DNA of 64,000 bases, from positions 4,638,501 to 4,702,500 of the forward strand of contig NZ_JAUSXL010000002.1 in assembly GCF_030815975.1 (NCBI RefSeq), given 5' to 3'. A model generated the notes under the pieces. That model was not told where the DNA came from and ran no database searches. It saw nothing but the letters and a program-made list of their open reading frames with translations. Below are positions 46,751 through 57,586 of this stretch, in pieces. The stretch's first letter is position 1, and every line of letters begins with the position of its first letter. The translations under genes and the position numbers were made by a program. Source of the stretch: Variovorax paradoxus. GTDB lineage: Bacteria; Pseudomonadota; Gammaproteobacteria; Burkholderiales; Burkholderiaceae_C.

Positions 46751-49051
46751 ATGAAATTTCGCTTCCCCATCGTCATCATCGACGAGGACTTCCGCTCCGA
46801 AAACACTTCGGGCCTCGGCATTCGCGCGCTCGCGCAGGCCTTCGAAAGCGAGGGCTTCGAGGTGCTGGGCGTCACGAGCTACGGCGACCTGAGCCAGTTC
46901 GCGCAGCAGCAAAGCCGCGCCAGCGCCTTCATCCTGTCGATCGACGACGAGGAATTCACGGTCGGCCCCGACCTCGACCCGGCCGTGCTGAACCTGCGCA
47001 CCTTCATCGGCGAGGTGCGGCGCAAGAACGCGGACGTGCCGATCTACATCTACGGCGAAACCAAGACCGCGCGCCACATTCCGAACGACATCCTGCGCGA
47101 ACTGCACGGCTTCATCCACATGTTCGAGGACACGCCGGAGTTCGTGGCGCGCCACATCATCCGCGAGGCCAAGAGTTATCTCGAAGGCGTGCAGCCGCCG
47201 TTCTTCAGGGCGCTGATCGACTACGCGGAAGACGGCTCGTACTCCTGGCACTGCCCGGGCCACTCCGGCGGCGTGGCGTTCCTCAAGAGCCCGGTGGGCC
47301 GGATGTTCCACCAGTTCTTCGGCGAGAACATGCTGCGCGCCGACGTCTGCAACGCGGTGGAGGAACTCGGCCAGCTGCTCGACCACACCGGCCCGGTGGC
47401 GGCCAGCGAGCGCAATGCGGCGCGCATCTTCAACGCCGACCATTGCTTCTTCGTGACCAACGGCACTAGCACGAGCAACAAGATGGTCTGGCACCACACG
47501 GTGGCGCCGGACGACGTGGTGGTGGTCGACCGCAACTGCCACAAGTCGATCCTGCACGCGATCATCATGACCGGCGCGATTCCGGTGTTCATGAAGCCCA
47601 CCCGCAACCATTTCGGCATCATCGGCCCGATTCCCAAGAGCGAGTTCGAGCAGAGCGCCATCAAGGCCAAGATCAAGGCCAATCCGCTGCTCGCCGACGT
47701 GGACCACGAGAAGGTCAAGCCGCGCGTGATGACGCTCACCCAGTCGACCTACGACGGCGTGATCTACAACACGGAGATCATCAAGAACATGCTCGACGGC
47801 TACGTCGACACCTTGCACTTCGACGAAGCCTGGCTGCCGCATGCCGCCTTCCACCCGTTCTACGGTGCCTACCACGCCATGGGCAAGCGCCGCGTGCGGC
47901 CGAAGGATTCGCTCGTGTTCGCCACGCAGTCGACCCACAAGCTGCTCGCGGGCATCAGCCAGGCCAGCCACGTGCTGGTGCAGGACTCGCAGAACCGCGC
48001 GCTCGACCGCGACCTGTTCAACGAGGCCTACCTGATGCACTCGTCGACCAGCCCGCAGTACGCCATCATCGCGAGCTGCGACGTGGCCGCCGCCATGATG
48101 GAGCCGCCCGGCGGCACCGCGCTGGTGGAGGAGAGCATTCTCGAAGCGCTCGATTTCCGCCGCGCCATGCGCAAGGTCGAGGAAGAGTTCGGCAAGGACG
48201 AATGGTGGTTCAAGGTCTGGGGGCCCGAGAAGCTCGTCGACGAAGGCATCGGCCGCGCCGACGACTGGATCATGAAGGGCGAGAAGGACGCCAAGCGCAA
48301 GACCAAGAAGTCGCCGCGCAACTGGCACGGCTTCGGCGACCTGGCCGATGGCTTCAACATGCTCGACCCGATCAAGTCGACCATCGTGACGCCCGGCCTC
48401 GATCTCGAAGGCAACTTTGCCGAGACCGGCATTCCCGCGAGCGTGGTGACCAAGTTCCTGGCCGAGCACGGCGTGATTGTCGAGAAGACCGGGCTCTACA
48501 GCTTCTTCATCATGTTCACCATCGGCATCACCAAGGGCCGCTGGAACACGCTGCTCACGGCGCTGCAGCAGTTCAAGGACGACTACGCGCGCAACCAGCC
48601 CATGTGGCGCATCCTGCCGGAGTTCTGCCAGCAGCATCCGGGCTACGAGCGCCTGGGCCTGCGCGACCTGTGCCAGCACATCCACCAGCTCTACGCACGC
48701 TACAACGTGGCGCGGCTCACCACCGAGATGTACCTGAGCGACCTCACGCCGGCCATGAAGCCGAGCGACGCCTTCGCCCACATCGCGCACCGCAAGACCG
48801 AACGCGTGGAGATCGACGAGCTCGAAGGCCGCATCACCACGAGCCTGATCACGCCGTACCCGCCGGGCATTCCGCTCCTGATTCCGGGCGAGGTGTTCAA
48901 CAAGAAGATCGTCGACTACCTGAAGTTCTCGCGCGAGTTCAACCTGCAGTGCCCGGGCTTCGAGACCGATATCCACGGCCTTGTGGCGCGCATCGACGAA
49001 ACCGGCAAGAAGCGCTACTACGCGGACTGCGTGGCGGCGCCGAAGAAATAA
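46751..49051 (+). CDS. Arginine/lysine/ornithine decarboxylase (PLP, fold I)
   Basis: A 766-aa biodegradative-type decarboxylase with a flavodoxin-like N-terminal wing domain (IVIIDEDFRSENTSG), the aspartate-aminotransferase-fold core (PLP Lys K397 in QSTHKLLAG; DEAW for cofactor), and a C-terminal domain. Length and order match AdiA-like arginine decarboxylase, though lysine or ornithine specificity cannot be excluded. It makes agmatine or another polyamine precursor and consumes protons. No transporter gene adjacent. Confidence 0.87.
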   Translation: MKFRFPIVIIDEDFRSENTSGLGIRALAQAFESEGFEVLGVTSYGDLSQFAQQQSRASAFILSIDDEEFTVGPDLDPAVLNLRTFIGEVRRKNADVPIYIYGETKTARHIPNDILRELHGFIHMFEDTPEFVARHIIREAKSYLEGVQPPFFRALIDYAEDGSYSWHCPGHSGGVAFLKSPVGRMFHQFFGENMLRADVCNAVEELGQLLDHTGPVAASERNAARIFNADHCFFVTNGTSTSNKMVWHHTVAPDDVVVVDRNCHKSILHAIIMTGAIPVFMKPTRNHFGIIGPIPKSEFEQSAIKAKIKANPLLADVDHEKVKPRVMTLTQSTYDGVIYNTEIIKNMLDGYVDTLHFDEAWLPHAAFHPFYGAYHAMGKRRVRPKDSLVFATQSTHKLLAGISQASHVLVQDSQNRALDRDLFNEAYLMHSSTSPQYAIIASCDVAAAMMEPPGGTALVEESILEALDFRRAMRKVEEEFGKDEWWFKVWGPEKLVDEGIGRADDWIMKGEKDAKRKTKKSPRNWHGFGDLADGFNMLDPIKSTIVTPGLDLEGNFAETGIPASVVTKFLAEHGVIVEKTGLYSFFIMFTIGITKGRWNTLLTALQQFKDDYARNQPMWRILPEFCQQHPGYERLGLRDLCQHIHQLYARYNVARLTTEMYLSDLTPAMKPSDAFAHIAHRKTERVEIDELEGRITTSLITPYPPGIPLLIPGEVFNKKIVDYLKFSREFNLQCPGFETDIHGLVARIDETGKKRYYADCVAAPKK

Positions 49052-49090
49052 GGAAGCGAGCGTGCGCGCGCGCCGTGGGCGCGCCGCGCT

Positions 49091-49942
49091 TCAGGAGGGC
49101 GGGTCGATGCGCACCCGCATGAAGCGGGCGAACCTCGGCAGGCCACCGGGGTTGGTGCCGTTGAAGCGGTAGGTGACCCAGCTTCCGACGGCGGGCGGAT
49201 TGTCGCGCTCGGCGTCGGTCAGGCCGCCGCCGAGCTTGAAGCGCTTGCCCTCGGGTGTTTCGACCAGGAGCGCCCCCAATCGGCCGCTGTGCCTGCCTTT
49301 TCCGGGCATGTGCCCGACCACCCGGGCCTCGGCATCGTCGTGGGGCTTGACCTTGAGCAGGTCGCTGTTGCGTTCGGCGCGGTAGAGCGAGCCGCCGCGG
49401 TGCAGCATCAGGCCTTCGCCACCCATCTTCACCGTTTTGCCGAGCAGCGCCTGCAGCTCCGCATGGGTGGTTGCGCGCTCTTGAGGCACCGGCACCACCC
49501 ACGGCGCATCGGTGATCGGCAGCAGTTTGCGCAGCGCGGCGAGCCGTGCCGTGAAATCGCCGCCCTGGGCCGGAAGATCGAACACCATGAAGCGCATGCT
49601 GTGCCAGGCGGTGTCGTTGGGCGTCTGGCTGCGCACGGTGGAAACCGCATGTGCGAACTGGCCCCTGCCGGCCCACAGCTCGCCGTCGAGCGGCTGTTTG
49701 GGCAGCGGCGCGATGAACCAGGCGGGTGCCACCACCGGTTCGCCGCCGCGCGTCCACAACTGCTTGCCGTCCCAGTAACCGCGCACGCCGTCGAATTTTT
49801 CGCTGACCCAGTAGTCGGCCAGCGACGTGCCGGGGCGGTAGACCTCGGCCAGCATCAACGCCGGCGCGGCCTCGCGCGCGGCGGCCACGCGGGCCGCGAG
49901 CGCGCCGAGGCCGGCGAGCAGCAGGGAGCGTCGGTTCAGCAA
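49091..49942 (-). CDS. Putatively periplasmic ATP-dependent DNA ligase (LigE-type)
   Basis: A 283-aa ATP-dependent DNA ligase with an N-terminal signal (MLNRRSLLLAGLGALAARVAAA) pointing to export. The catalytic Lys is in motif I, SEKFDGVRGYWDG (K49), followed by the adenylation domain and a C-terminal OB domain (GSWVTYRFNGTNPGGLPRF). It matches the short LigE type of Gram-negatives, thought to act on extracytoplasmic DNA such as incoming or biofilm DNA. It could also be read as Tat-exported (double Arg at RR), but the twin-Arg motif is incomplete. Confidence 0.85.
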   Translation of the reverse strand: MLNRRSLLLAGLGALAARVAAAREAAPALMLAEVYRPGTSLADYWVSEKFDGVRGYWDGKQLWTRGGEPVVAPAWFIAPLPKQPLDGELWAGRGQFAHAVSTVRSQTPNDTAWHSMRFMVFDLPAQGGDFTARLAALRKLLPITDAPWVVPVPQERATTHAELQALLGKTVKMGGEGLMLHRGGSLYRAERNSDLLKVKPHDDAEARVVGHMPGKGRHSGRLGALLVETPEGKRFKLGGGLTDAERDNPPAVGSWVTYRFNGTNPGGLPRFARFMRVRIDPPS

Positions 49943-49960
49943 GAGGCCGCTGCCAATCGA

Positions 49961-50743
49961 TTACTCGGCCATTCCCGCGACGACGTTGCTGAAGCCGCCG
50001 TCCACATAGGTGATCTCGGCGGTGACGCCGCTGGCCAGGTCGCTCAGCAGGAAGGCGGCCACGTTGCCGACTTCCTCGATGGTCACGTTGCGCCGGATCG
50101 GCGAGGCGTCGGCCACCGCGGACAGCATCTTGCCGAAGCCCTTGATGCCGCTGGCCGCCAGCGTCTTGATCGGGCCGGCGCTGATGCCGTTGACCCGCAT
50201 GCCCTTGGGCCCGAGCGAAGCCGCGGTGTAGCGCACCGACGCCTCGAGCGAGGCCTTGGCCAGGCCCATGGTGTTGTAGTTGGGCAGCGCGCGCTCGGCG
50301 CCGAGATAGGTCAGCGTGAGCAGGGCCGACTTGTCGTTGAGATAGGGCAGGGCGGCCTTGGCCATGGCCGGGAAGCTGTAGGCGCTGATGTCGTGCGCGA
50401 TCTTGAAGCCCTCGCGCGAGAGCCCTTCGAGGAAGTCGCCCGCGATGGCTTCGCGCGGCGCGAACCCGATGCTGTGCACGAACCCGTCGAACCTGGGCCA
50501 GGTCTGCGCCAGATCGGCGAACAGCTTGTCGATCTGCGCGTCGTCGCCCACGTCGCAGTCAAAAATAAGCTTGGAGCCGAAGTCAGCGGCGAATTCGGTG
50601 ATACGGTCCTTGAATCGCTCGCCGACATAGCTGAAAGCCAGCTCGGCGCCTTGTTCGTGACAGGCCTTGGCTATGCCGTAGGCAATGGAGCGATTGCTCA
50701 ACACGCCGGTGATCAACAGTTTTTTGCCGGAAAGAAAGCCCAT
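49961..50743 (-). CDS. fabI: Enoyl-[acyl-carrier-protein] reductase [NADH] FabI
   Basis: A 260-aa short-chain dehydrogenase/reductase for the last step of each fatty-acid elongation cycle. Features: [13 protein letters not shown] for NADH, HSIGFAP, catalytic Y146, Y156 and K163 ([16 protein letters not shown]), and [20 protein letters not shown]. The length equals E. coli FabI and this form is the triclosan target class. Starts at 50743. It diverges from yejA; the two could even share the CATG at 50741-50744 as overlapping start codons. Confidence 0.96.
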   Translation of the reverse strand: MGFLSGKKLLITGVLSNRSIAYGIAKACHEQGAELAFSYVGERFKDRITEFAADFGSKLIFDCDVGDDAQIDKLFADLAQTWPRFDGFVHSIGFAPREAIAGDFLEGLSREGFKIAHDISAYSFPAMAKAALPYLNDKSALLTLTYLGAERALPNYNTMGLAKASLEASVRYTAASLGPKGMRVNGISAGPIKTLAASGIKGFGKMLSAVADASPIRRNVTIEEVGNVAAFLLSDLASGVTAEITYVDGGFSNVVAGMAE

Positions 50744-50780
50744 GAAGTTGCCTCGTGAAAATCTTGGGCAGAATTCTCGC

Positions 50781-52577
50781 ATGCGGGTTTGGCTGCTCTT
50801 TTTTCTGGCGCTCTCGGCGGCCCCTTCATGGGCCGCCCATGCCTACGCGCAGTTCGGCGACATCAAGTATCCGCCGGGCTTCACCCACTTCGGCTATGTC
50901 AATCCGGACGCGCCCAAGGGGGGCGAGATCCGGATGGTGCCGCCCACGCGGCCCACCAACTTCGACAAGCTCAACCCGTTCACGCTCAAGGGCACGGCGC
51001 CCTCGGGCATCGGCTCGCTGATGTTCGAGAGCCTGATGACGGGCAATTCCGAAGAGCCGACCACGGTCTACGGCCTGCTTGCCGAAGACGTCGAGGTGGC
51101 GCCCGACCGCCTCTCGGCCACTTTCCGCCTGAACCCGAAGGCGCGCTTCAACGACGGCTCGCCGGTGCTGGCCGCCGATGTCGTGCACTCGTTCAATACC
51201 CTGACCGGCCCGCTGGCCGCACCGCAGTACCGCACCATCTACGCCGAAGTGAAGAAGGCGACGGCCACCAGCGAGCGCGTCGTGCGCTTCGACTTCGCGA
51301 GCCCGAACCGCGAACTGCCGCTGGTGATCGGCGGCATGGCGGTCTTCAGCCGGCAATGGGGCGGGGGCAAGCCCTTCGACCAGATCGTCACCGAGATGCC
51401 GATCGGCTCCGGCCCGTACAAGCCGGCGAGTGACCGCCTGGGCCGCGACATCACCTACGTGCGCCGCGCCGACTACTGGGGCGTCGACCTGCCGGTGCGC
51501 AAGGGGCTGTACAACTTCGATCGCATCACCTTCAGGGTCTACCTGGACGAAACCGCGCGCTTCGAGGGCCTGAAGGCCGGCGAGTTCGATTTCATGCGCG
51601 AATTCACCTCGCGCAACTGGGCGCGCCAGTACAAGGGCAAGCAGTTCGACAGCGGCGAGATCGTCAAGCGCGCCTTCGAGAACCACAACCCCGGCGACTT
51701 CCAGGGCTACGTCTTCAACATCCGCAAGGACAAGTTCAAGGACGTGCGCGTGCGGCAGGCCATCGGCCTGGCCATGGACTTCGAATGGCTCAACCGCCAG
51801 CTGTTCTACGGCATCTACACGCGGGTGCAGGGCTATTTCCCGAACAGCGAGTTTCACGCCGAGGGCCTGCCCAAGCCCGACGAACTGGCGCTGATGGAGC
51901 CGCTGCGCAGCAAGCTCAAGCCCGAGGTGTTCGGCTCGGCCCCGCAGCCGCCGAGCACGGCGCCGCCCAACAGCCTGCGCGAGAACCTGCGCAAGGCGAG
52001 GGCGCTGCTGGAAGAGGCCGGCTGGACCTATCGCGACGGCGCGCTGCGCAACGCGAAGAACGAGGCTTTCACGATCGAGTTCCTCAACGACCAGCCGGGG
52101 CTGATCCGCGTCGTGACGCCGCTGCAGACGGCGCTGCGCAAGCTCGGCATCGAGATGACGTTCCGCACGGTCGATTTCTCGCTCTCGCAGCAGCGGATGC
52201 AGAACTTCGAATTCGAGATGACCTCACTGCGCCTGCCCGGCAACAGCGCGCCGGGCGGCGAGCTGCTCGAGCTGTTCGGCTCCAAGGCGGCCGACACGCA
52301 GGGTTCGTCCAATATCTGGGGCATTGCCGATCCGGCCGTGGACGCCGTGGTCGGCAAGGTGCTGGTGGCCACCACGCGGCCCGAGCTGGCCACTGCCATG
52401 CGCGTGCTCGACCGGGTGCTCTCCAACAGCTACTACTCGATTCCGCAGTACTACGGCAACGCCTTCCTGGTCGGCTACCGGCCGGCCCCGTTCGTGCTGC
52501 CGCCGGCCCTTCCGCCGTACTACGATGCCGGCGACTGGGCGCTCACCACGTGGTGGGCTTCGCCCGCCAACAAATGA
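50781..52577 (+). CDS. yejA: Peptide ABC transporter substrate-binding protein YejA
   Basis: A 598-aa family-5 solute-binding protein with a Sec signal ([18 protein letters not shown]). Motif [15 protein letters not shown] and overall pattern match YejA, the binding protein for small peptides and microcin C-type compounds. The start at 50781 is chosen for the signal; an ATG at 50742 would add 13 residues and overlap the fabI start codon. First gene of yejABEF. Confidence 0.9.
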   Translation: MRVWLLFFLALSAAPSWAAHAYAQFGDIKYPPGFTHFGYVNPDAPKGGEIRMVPPTRPTNFDKLNPFTLKGTAPSGIGSLMFESLMTGNSEEPTTVYGLLAEDVEVAPDRLSATFRLNPKARFNDGSPVLAADVVHSFNTLTGPLAAPQYRTIYAEVKKATATSERVVRFDFASPNRELPLVIGGMAVFSRQWGGGKPFDQIVTEMPIGSGPYKPASDRLGRDITYVRRADYWGVDLPVRKGLYNFDRITFRVYLDETARFEGLKAGEFDFMREFTSRNWARQYKGKQFDSGEIVKRAFENHNPGDFQGYVFNIRKDKFKDVRVRQAIGLAMDFEWLNRQLFYGIYTRVQGYFPNSEFHAEGLPKPDELALMEPLRSKLKPEVFGSAPQPPSTAPPNSLRENLRKARALLEEAGWTYRDGALRNAKNEAFTIEFLNDQPGLIRVVTPLQTALRKLGIEMTFRTVDFSLSQQRMQNFEFEMTSLRLPGNSAPGGELLELFGSKAADTQGSSNIWGIADPAVDAVVGKVLVATTRPELATAMRVLDRVLSNSYYSIPQYYGNAFLVGYRPAPFVLPPALPPYYDAGDWALTTWWASPANK

Positions 52578-52604
52578 CGCGGCCGCACCCGGCATGAACA
52601 TCGA

Positions 52605-53640
52605 ATGACAAGCTACATCCTCAAGCGCCTGCTGCTGATGATCCCGACGCTGCTGGGCGTGCTGGTCATCACCTTCGGCGTGATCCAGTTCGTGCCGGGC
52701 GGTCCGGTCGAGCAGATGGTGGCGCAGCTGCAGGGGCGCGATTCGGGCGGCGAGCGGGCCGCGTCCAGCGGGGCCGGCTACCGCGGCCGCCAAGGCCTCG
52801 ACCCGCAGCGCGTCGAAGACATCAGGAAGCTCTACGGCTTCGACAAGCCGCCCCACGAACGCCTGTGGACCATGCTGAAGTCGTTCGCGCGCTTCGACCT
52901 GGGCACCAGCTTCTATCAGCGCAAGGACGTCTGGCAGCTCATCAAGGAGAAGATGCCGGTGTCCATCAGCCTCGGCCTCTGGACCTTCTTCATCAGCTAT
53001 CTCATTGCAGTGCCGCTCGGCGTGGCCAAGGCCGTGAGGGCCGGCACGCGCTTCGACTTCGTCACCACGCTGATCGTGCTGATCGGCTATGCCATTCCGG
53101 GCTTTGTTCTCGGGGTGGCACTGCTGGTGATTCTTCGGCGGGCAGTTGCAGTGGTTTCCGCTGCGCGGCCTCACCTCGCCCAACTGGGAAAGCATGAACT
53201 GGGGCGCGCGCATCGTCGACTACCTGTGGCACATCGCGCTGCCGGTGACGTCGATGGTGCTCGGCAGCTTTGCCGTCACCGCCATGCTCACGAAGAACTC
53301 CTTTCTCGAGGAAATCCGCAAGCAGTACGTGCTGACGGCGCGCGCCAAGGGGCTGTCGCAGCGGCAGGTGCTCTGGAAGCATGTGTTCCGCAATGCGCTG
53401 ATTCCGATCATCACGGGCTTTCCGTCGGCCTTCATCGGCGCGTTCTTCACCGGGTCGCTGCTCATCGAGACGCTGTTCACGCTCGACGGCCTGGGCCTTC
53501 TGAGCTACGAGAGCGTGATCCGCCGCGACTATCCCGTGGTGCTGGGCACGCTCTACCTGTTCACGCTGATCGGCCTGGTCACCAAGCTGATTTCCGACCT
53601 CTGCTACGTCTGGGTCGATCCGAGGGTCAAGTTTGACTAG
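52605..53640 (+). pseudogene. yejB: yejB permease, frameshifted as sequenced
   Basis: Residues of the first frame (MTSYILKRLLLMIPTLLGVL through [16 protein letters not shown]) are clearly YejB; the C-terminal half ([20 protein letters not shown] through [12 protein letters not shown]) continues in another frame from about 53134. Net shift is +1 or -2 near 53130-53136. As written the product would stop about 30% short with a scrambled tail. It could be a true inactivation or a sequencing error, since the rest of the operon is intact. A wild-type YejB would be about 345 aa with six helices. Confidence 0.85.
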
Positions 53641-54676
53641 CGCCGCCGTTGTTTCCGCGAGCCCGGGCCGCCGCGCCTGGCGCCGCTTCCGCCGCAATCC
53701 GCTGGGGTTCTGGAGCCTGGTGGTCTTCTCGACGCTGGTGGTGCTGAGCCTGTTCGCCGAACTGCTGTCCACCGAGAAGCCGCTGGTCGTGCGCTACGCC
53801 GGGCAGACCTACTTCCCCGTGCTGCGCGACTACTCCGAGAAAACCTTCGGTGGCGATTTCGAGACGCCAGCCGACTACCTCGATCCCTTCATCCAGAAGC
53901 GCATCACCGAGGGCTCCAACTGGGCGCTCTATGCGCCCAACCGCTATGGTCCGCGCACGCTGAACTATTTCGCTTCCCAACCCAATCCAGCGGCGCCGTC
54001 GGGCGACAACTTCTTCGGCACCGACGACCGCGGCCGCGACCTGCTGGCGCAGCTGATCTACGGCTTTCGCGTGAGCGTGCTGTTCGGCCTGGCGCTGACC
54101 TTCATCGGCACCGTGCTGGGCGTGGCCGCGGGGGCGGTACAGGGCTACTTCGCGGGCAAGATCGACCTCGCGTTCCAGCGCTTCATCGAGATCTGGGGAT
54201 CGATGCCCGAGCTCTACCTGCTGATCATCTTCAGCGCGATCTTCGCGCCCAGCGTGGCGCTGCTGCTGATCCTTCTGAGCCTGTTCGGCTGGATGGGCCT
54301 GGCCGACTACGTGCGCGCCGAGTTCCTGCGCAACCGCCAGATGGACTACGTGCGCGCCGCGCGTGCGCTGGGCGTGGGCAACCTGCAGATCATGTGGCGC
54401 CACATCCTGCCCAACAGCATGGTGCCGGTCGTCACCTTCCTGCCGTTTCGCATGAGCGCGGCCATCCTGGCGCTGACCTCGCTCGATTTCCTGGGCCTGG
54501 GCGTGCCGCCGGGCACGCCGTCGCTCGGCGAACTGCTGAGCCAGGGCAAGGCGAACATCGATGCCTGGTGGATCTCGCTGTCCACCTTTGGCGTGCTGGT
54601 CGTGACGCTGATGCTTCTCACCTTCATGGGCGACGCGCTGCGCGACGCCCTCGATCCGCGGAAGGCCGACAAGTGA
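53633..54676 (+). CDS. yejE: Peptide ABC transporter permease YejE
   Basis: A 347-aa dipeptide/oligopeptide-type permease, TTG start overlapping the yejB stop. N-terminal helix, a large periplasmic loop (about 60-130), then the transport domain with the EAA-type loop ([21 protein letters not shown]). Pairs with YejB; with YejB broken, import would fail unless the shift is an artefact. Confidence 0.92.
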   Translation: MTSAAVVSASPGRRAWRRFRRNPLGFWSLVVFSTLVVLSLFAELLSTEKPLVVRYAGQTYFPVLRDYSEKTFGGDFETPADYLDPFIQKRITEGSNWALYAPNRYGPRTLNYFASQPNPAAPSGDNFFGTDDRGRDLLAQLIYGFRVSVLFGLALTFIGTVLGVAAGAVQGYFAGKIDLAFQRFIEIWGSMPELYLLIIFSAIFAPSVALLLILLSLFGWMGLADYVRAEFLRNRQMDYVRAARALGVGNLQIMWRHILPNSMVPVVTFLPFRMSAAILALTSLDFLGLGVPPGTPSLGELLSQGKANIDAWWISLSTFGVLVVTLMLLTFMGDALRDALDPRKADK

Positions 54677-56310
54677 GCGACGAAATGACGCACCACCGGC
54701 CGCTGCTGGACGTGAAAGACCTGCGTGTTGCCTTCGGCGGCAAGGAGGTGGTGCATGGCATCGACTTCCGCATTGCCGCGGGCGAAAAGCTTGCGCTCGT
54801 CGGCGAATCGGGTTCGGGCAAGACCGTCACGGCGCTGTCGCTGCTGCGCCTGGCGCAGAACGCCGACGTGGCCGGCACGGCGACGCTGTTCGACACCGCC
54901 AACACACCGGGCGGGCGCGATCTGCTCGCGATCCCGGAACGGGCGCTGCGCGGCATCCGCGGCAAGGAGATCGCGATGATCTTCCAGGAGCCGATGACCG
55001 CCCTCAACGCGCTCTATACCGTGGGCGACCAGATTGCCGAGGTGCTCGAACTGCACGAGGGCCTGTCGGCGCGCGCGGCACAGGCGGCCGCCGTGCAGCT
55101 GCTGGCCGACACCGGCATTCCGGAGCCGGAGCGGCGGGCGAGGGCGTTTCCGCACCAGCTTTCGGGCGGCCAGCGCCAGCGCGCCATGATCGCCATGGCA
55201 CTGGCCTGCAAGCCGCGCCTGCTGCTGGCCGACGAGCCGACCACCGCGCTCGACGTCACGGTGCGCGCGCAAATCCTCGAACTGCTCGCCGAGTTGCAAC
55301 GAAAGCACGGCATGGCCGTGCTGCTGATCACGCACGACCTCAACCTGGTGCGCCGGTTCGCCGACCGGGTTGCCGTGATGGAAGACGGCCACATCGTCGA
55401 GCAGGGGGCGGTGGCCACGGTGTTCGAAGCGCCGCAGCATGCCTACACCCGCAAGTTGATCGACAGCCACCCCGAGCGCAATGTCTCCGCCGTGCCGGCG
55501 GGTGCCGGCGCGCGGCCGGTGCTCGAGGCCACCGGCCTGCGCGTGAGCTACCCGGTGTCCCGGCCCGGTTTTGCCGGCTGGTTCCGCAAGGGCGAATTCA
55601 TCGCGGTGCAGAACGCGGATTTCCGCATCGCGCCGGGCGAAACGCTGGGCGTGGTCGGCGAGTCCGGATCGGGCAAGTCGACGCTGGCGCTGGCCGCCCT
55701 GGGGCTGCTGAAACACCAGGGCGCGCTGAAAGTGGACGGCAAGGGCTGGGCAGTGGACCGAAGTTCCGACCTGGCCTTGCGGCGTGTCATGCAGGTGGTT
55801 TTCCAGGACCCGTTCTCCTCGCTCTCGCCGCGCATGACGGTCGAGCAGATCGTAGGCGAGGGGCTGCGCGTGCACGCGCCCGAGCTCGGCACGGCGCAGC
55901 GCCGCGCGCGGGCGCTGGCGGCGCTGGCCGACGTGGGTCTGGGCGAGGCGCAGTTTCCTTCGCTGCTCGACCGCTATCCGCACGAGTTCTCGGGCGGACA
56001 GCGCCAGCGGCTCGCGATTGCGCGCGCGCTCATCGTCGATCCGCAGCTGCTGGTGCTCGACGAGCCCACCAGCGCGCTCGACGTGACGATCCAGAAGCAG
56101 GTGCTGGGTTTGCTCCAGCGCCTGCAACGCGAGCGGGGCCTGAGCTACCTGCTGATCACGCACGACGTCGAGGTGATCCGCGCCATGGCGCACCAGGTCA
56201 TCGTGATGAAGGACGGCGCCATCCTCGAAGCCGGAGCCGTCGAGCGCGTGCTCGACGCGCCCGAGCACCCCTACACAAAGAAACTGGTGGCCGCCGCGCT
56301 GCTGGAATAG
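54673..56310 (+). CDS. yejF: Peptide ABC transporter ATPase YejF (double cassette)
   Basis: A 545-aa protein with two complete ABC cassettes: GESGSGKTV / [14 protein letters not shown] / [13 protein letters not shown] and GESGSGKST / [14 protein letters not shown] / [12 protein letters not shown], joined by a linker near residue 280. The GTG start at 54673 overlaps yejE in GTGA; an ATG at 54685 is an alternative. One fused subunit powers both halves, as usual for YejF. Confidence 0.95.
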   Translation: MSDEMTHHRPLLDVKDLRVAFGGKEVVHGIDFRIAAGEKLALVGESGSGKTVTALSLLRLAQNADVAGTATLFDTANTPGGRDLLAIPERALRGIRGKEIAMIFQEPMTALNALYTVGDQIAEVLELHEGLSARAAQAAAVQLLADTGIPEPERRARAFPHQLSGGQRQRAMIAMALACKPRLLLADEPTTALDVTVRAQILELLAELQRKHGMAVLLITHDLNLVRRFADRVAVMEDGHIVEQGAVATVFEAPQHAYTRKLIDSHPERNVSAVPAGAGARPVLEATGLRVSYPVSRPGFAGWFRKGEFIAVQNADFRIAPGETLGVVGESGSGKSTLALAALGLLKHQGALKVDGKGWAVDRSSDLALRRVMQVVFQDPFSSLSPRMTVEQIVGEGLRVHAPELGTAQRRARALAALADVGLGEAQFPSLLDRYPHEFSGGQRQRLAIARALIVDPQLLVLDEPTSALDVTIQKQVLGLLQRLQRERGLSYLLITHDVEVIRAMAHQVIVMKDGAILEAGAVERVLDAPEHPYTKKLVAAALLE

Positions 56311-56329
56311 AACAACGGGATCGAAGGAA

Positions 56330-57529
56330 ATGTCGGAGATCGGACGAGACAGGCGCGGTGCCTGGCGCGCGGCGCTGGCCTGCATGGTGACCCTGGCCGT
56401 GGCCATGGGCCTGGGGCGCTTTGCCTTCACGCCCATGCTGCCGATCATGCTGAACGAAGGAAAGCTCCAGCTCGAGGCGGGCGGCGTGCTGGCTTCGCTC
56501 AATTACCTTGGTTACTTTCTGGGCGCGGTCAGTTGCGCCGCCATCGGCATCAAGGCCAAGCGCATGGTGCGCGGCGGCCTGGTGGCAACGGCCGTCCTGC
56601 TGGTGGGCATGGGCGTGCTCCACAGCTTCACGAGCTGGGGCATCCTGCGTGCGGCGGCCGGCGTGATGAGCGCCTGGGTCTTCGTTTTTGCATCGGGATG
56701 GGGGTTGCGGCGGCTGGCCGAGACGAATTCCCCGGCCCTGGCCGGCGTGATCTACACCGGGCCTGGCATCGGCATCGCGATGACCGGGCTTCTTGGCGGT
56801 GCCCTCGGGCGCTGGGGCTCCGAAGCGGGATGGATCGGCCTCGGGCTGCTGGCGGTGGTGCTGGTGGCCTCGATCTGGCGCGTGTTCGACGATGGCGAAT
56901 TGCCGTCGGCTGGAGGCTCTGCGGGCCCATCGGCGGCCCAGGCAAGTCCGGCCGCGCCGGCTGCTGCGCGCAGCGATGCCGTCTGGCTGGTCGCGCTCTA
57001 CGGGCTGGCCGGCTTCGGTTACATCATCACCGCGACCTTCCTGCCGGTGATCGCGCGCCAGGCGCTGCCGGGCTCGCCCTGGCCTGATTTCTTCTGGCCG
57101 CTGTTCGGCCTGGCGATCATCCCGGGTGCGCTGATCGGTGCCCGCGCACCCGTCCACTGGGACAACCGGCTGCTGCTGGCGGCCGCGTACGCGCTGCAGG
57201 CGCTGGGCGTGGTGCTGTCGGTGGCATGGCCCACCATCGTCGGCTTTGCGCTTGGCAGCCTGCTGCTCGGCATGCCGTTCACGGCCATCACTCTTTTTGC
57301 CATGCGGGATGCGCGCCGACTGCGCGGCAACGCCGCGGCGGGGCTGATCGGCTATGCGACGGCTTCCTATGGCGTCGGGCAGATCATCGGCCCTCTGTTT
57401 GCGGCGCCGCTGGCCCAGCGGACCGGGTCTTTCGAGCTCCCGCTGCTGGTGGCTGCCGCCGCATTGGCGCTCGGTTCGGTGCTGTTTGCGCTGGTCTGGT
57501 CAAAATCCCGGCGCAAAGTGGCGCTTTGA
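56330..57529 (+). CDS. YbfB/YjiJ family MFS transporter
   Basis: A 399-aa major facilitator with about twelve helices. Start motif MGLGRFAFTPMLPIML and YTGPGIGIAM are hallmarks of the YbfB/YjiJ branch. Substrate unknown. Between the two halves is a cytosolic loop rich in Ala/Pro/Ser (GGSAGPSAAQASPAAPAAAR). It follows yejF by 19 nt and may be its operon end; no link in function is evident. Confidence 0.88.
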   Translation: MSEIGRDRRGAWRAALACMVTLAVAMGLGRFAFTPMLPIMLNEGKLQLEAGGVLASLNYLGYFLGAVSCAAIGIKAKRMVRGGLVATAVLLVGMGVLHSFTSWGILRAAAGVMSAWVFVFASGWGLRRLAETNSPALAGVIYTGPGIGIAMTGLLGGALGRWGSEAGWIGLGLLAVVLVASIWRVFDDGELPSAGGSAGPSAAQASPAAPAAARSDAVWLVALYGLAGFGYIITATFLPVIARQALPGSPWPDFFWPLFGLAIIPGALIGARAPVHWDNRLLLAAAYALQALGVVLSVAWPTIVGFALGSLLLGMPFTAITLFAMRDARRLRGNAAAGLIGYATASYGVGQIIGPLFAAPLAQRTGSFELPLLVAAAALALGSVLFALVWSKSRRKVAL

Positions 57530-57565
57530 GCAGCCCAAGCCACTTCATTTATCACGGGAATAGCA

Positions 57566-57571
57566 TATAAT
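57566..57571 (+). promoter_or_regulatory. TATAAT box of the rimP-nusA-infB operon
   Basis: A perfect TATAAT preceded by TAGCA. A convincing -35 was not found at 17 bp (CTTCAT region only), so it may depend on an activator or extended -10. The start of transcription would lie near 57578, just before the leader terminator. Confidence 0.6.
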
Positions 57572-57586
57572 TCGAGGCTCACGACC

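Noticed and set aside
46694-48976. 760-aa antisense frame opposite the decarboxylase
   Set aside because: Shadow of the real gene; low-information His/Val/Arg-rich composition and no family motif.
54346-56502. 718-aa antisense frame opposite yejE/yejF
   Set aside because: Covers both transporter genes on the wrong strand without motifs.
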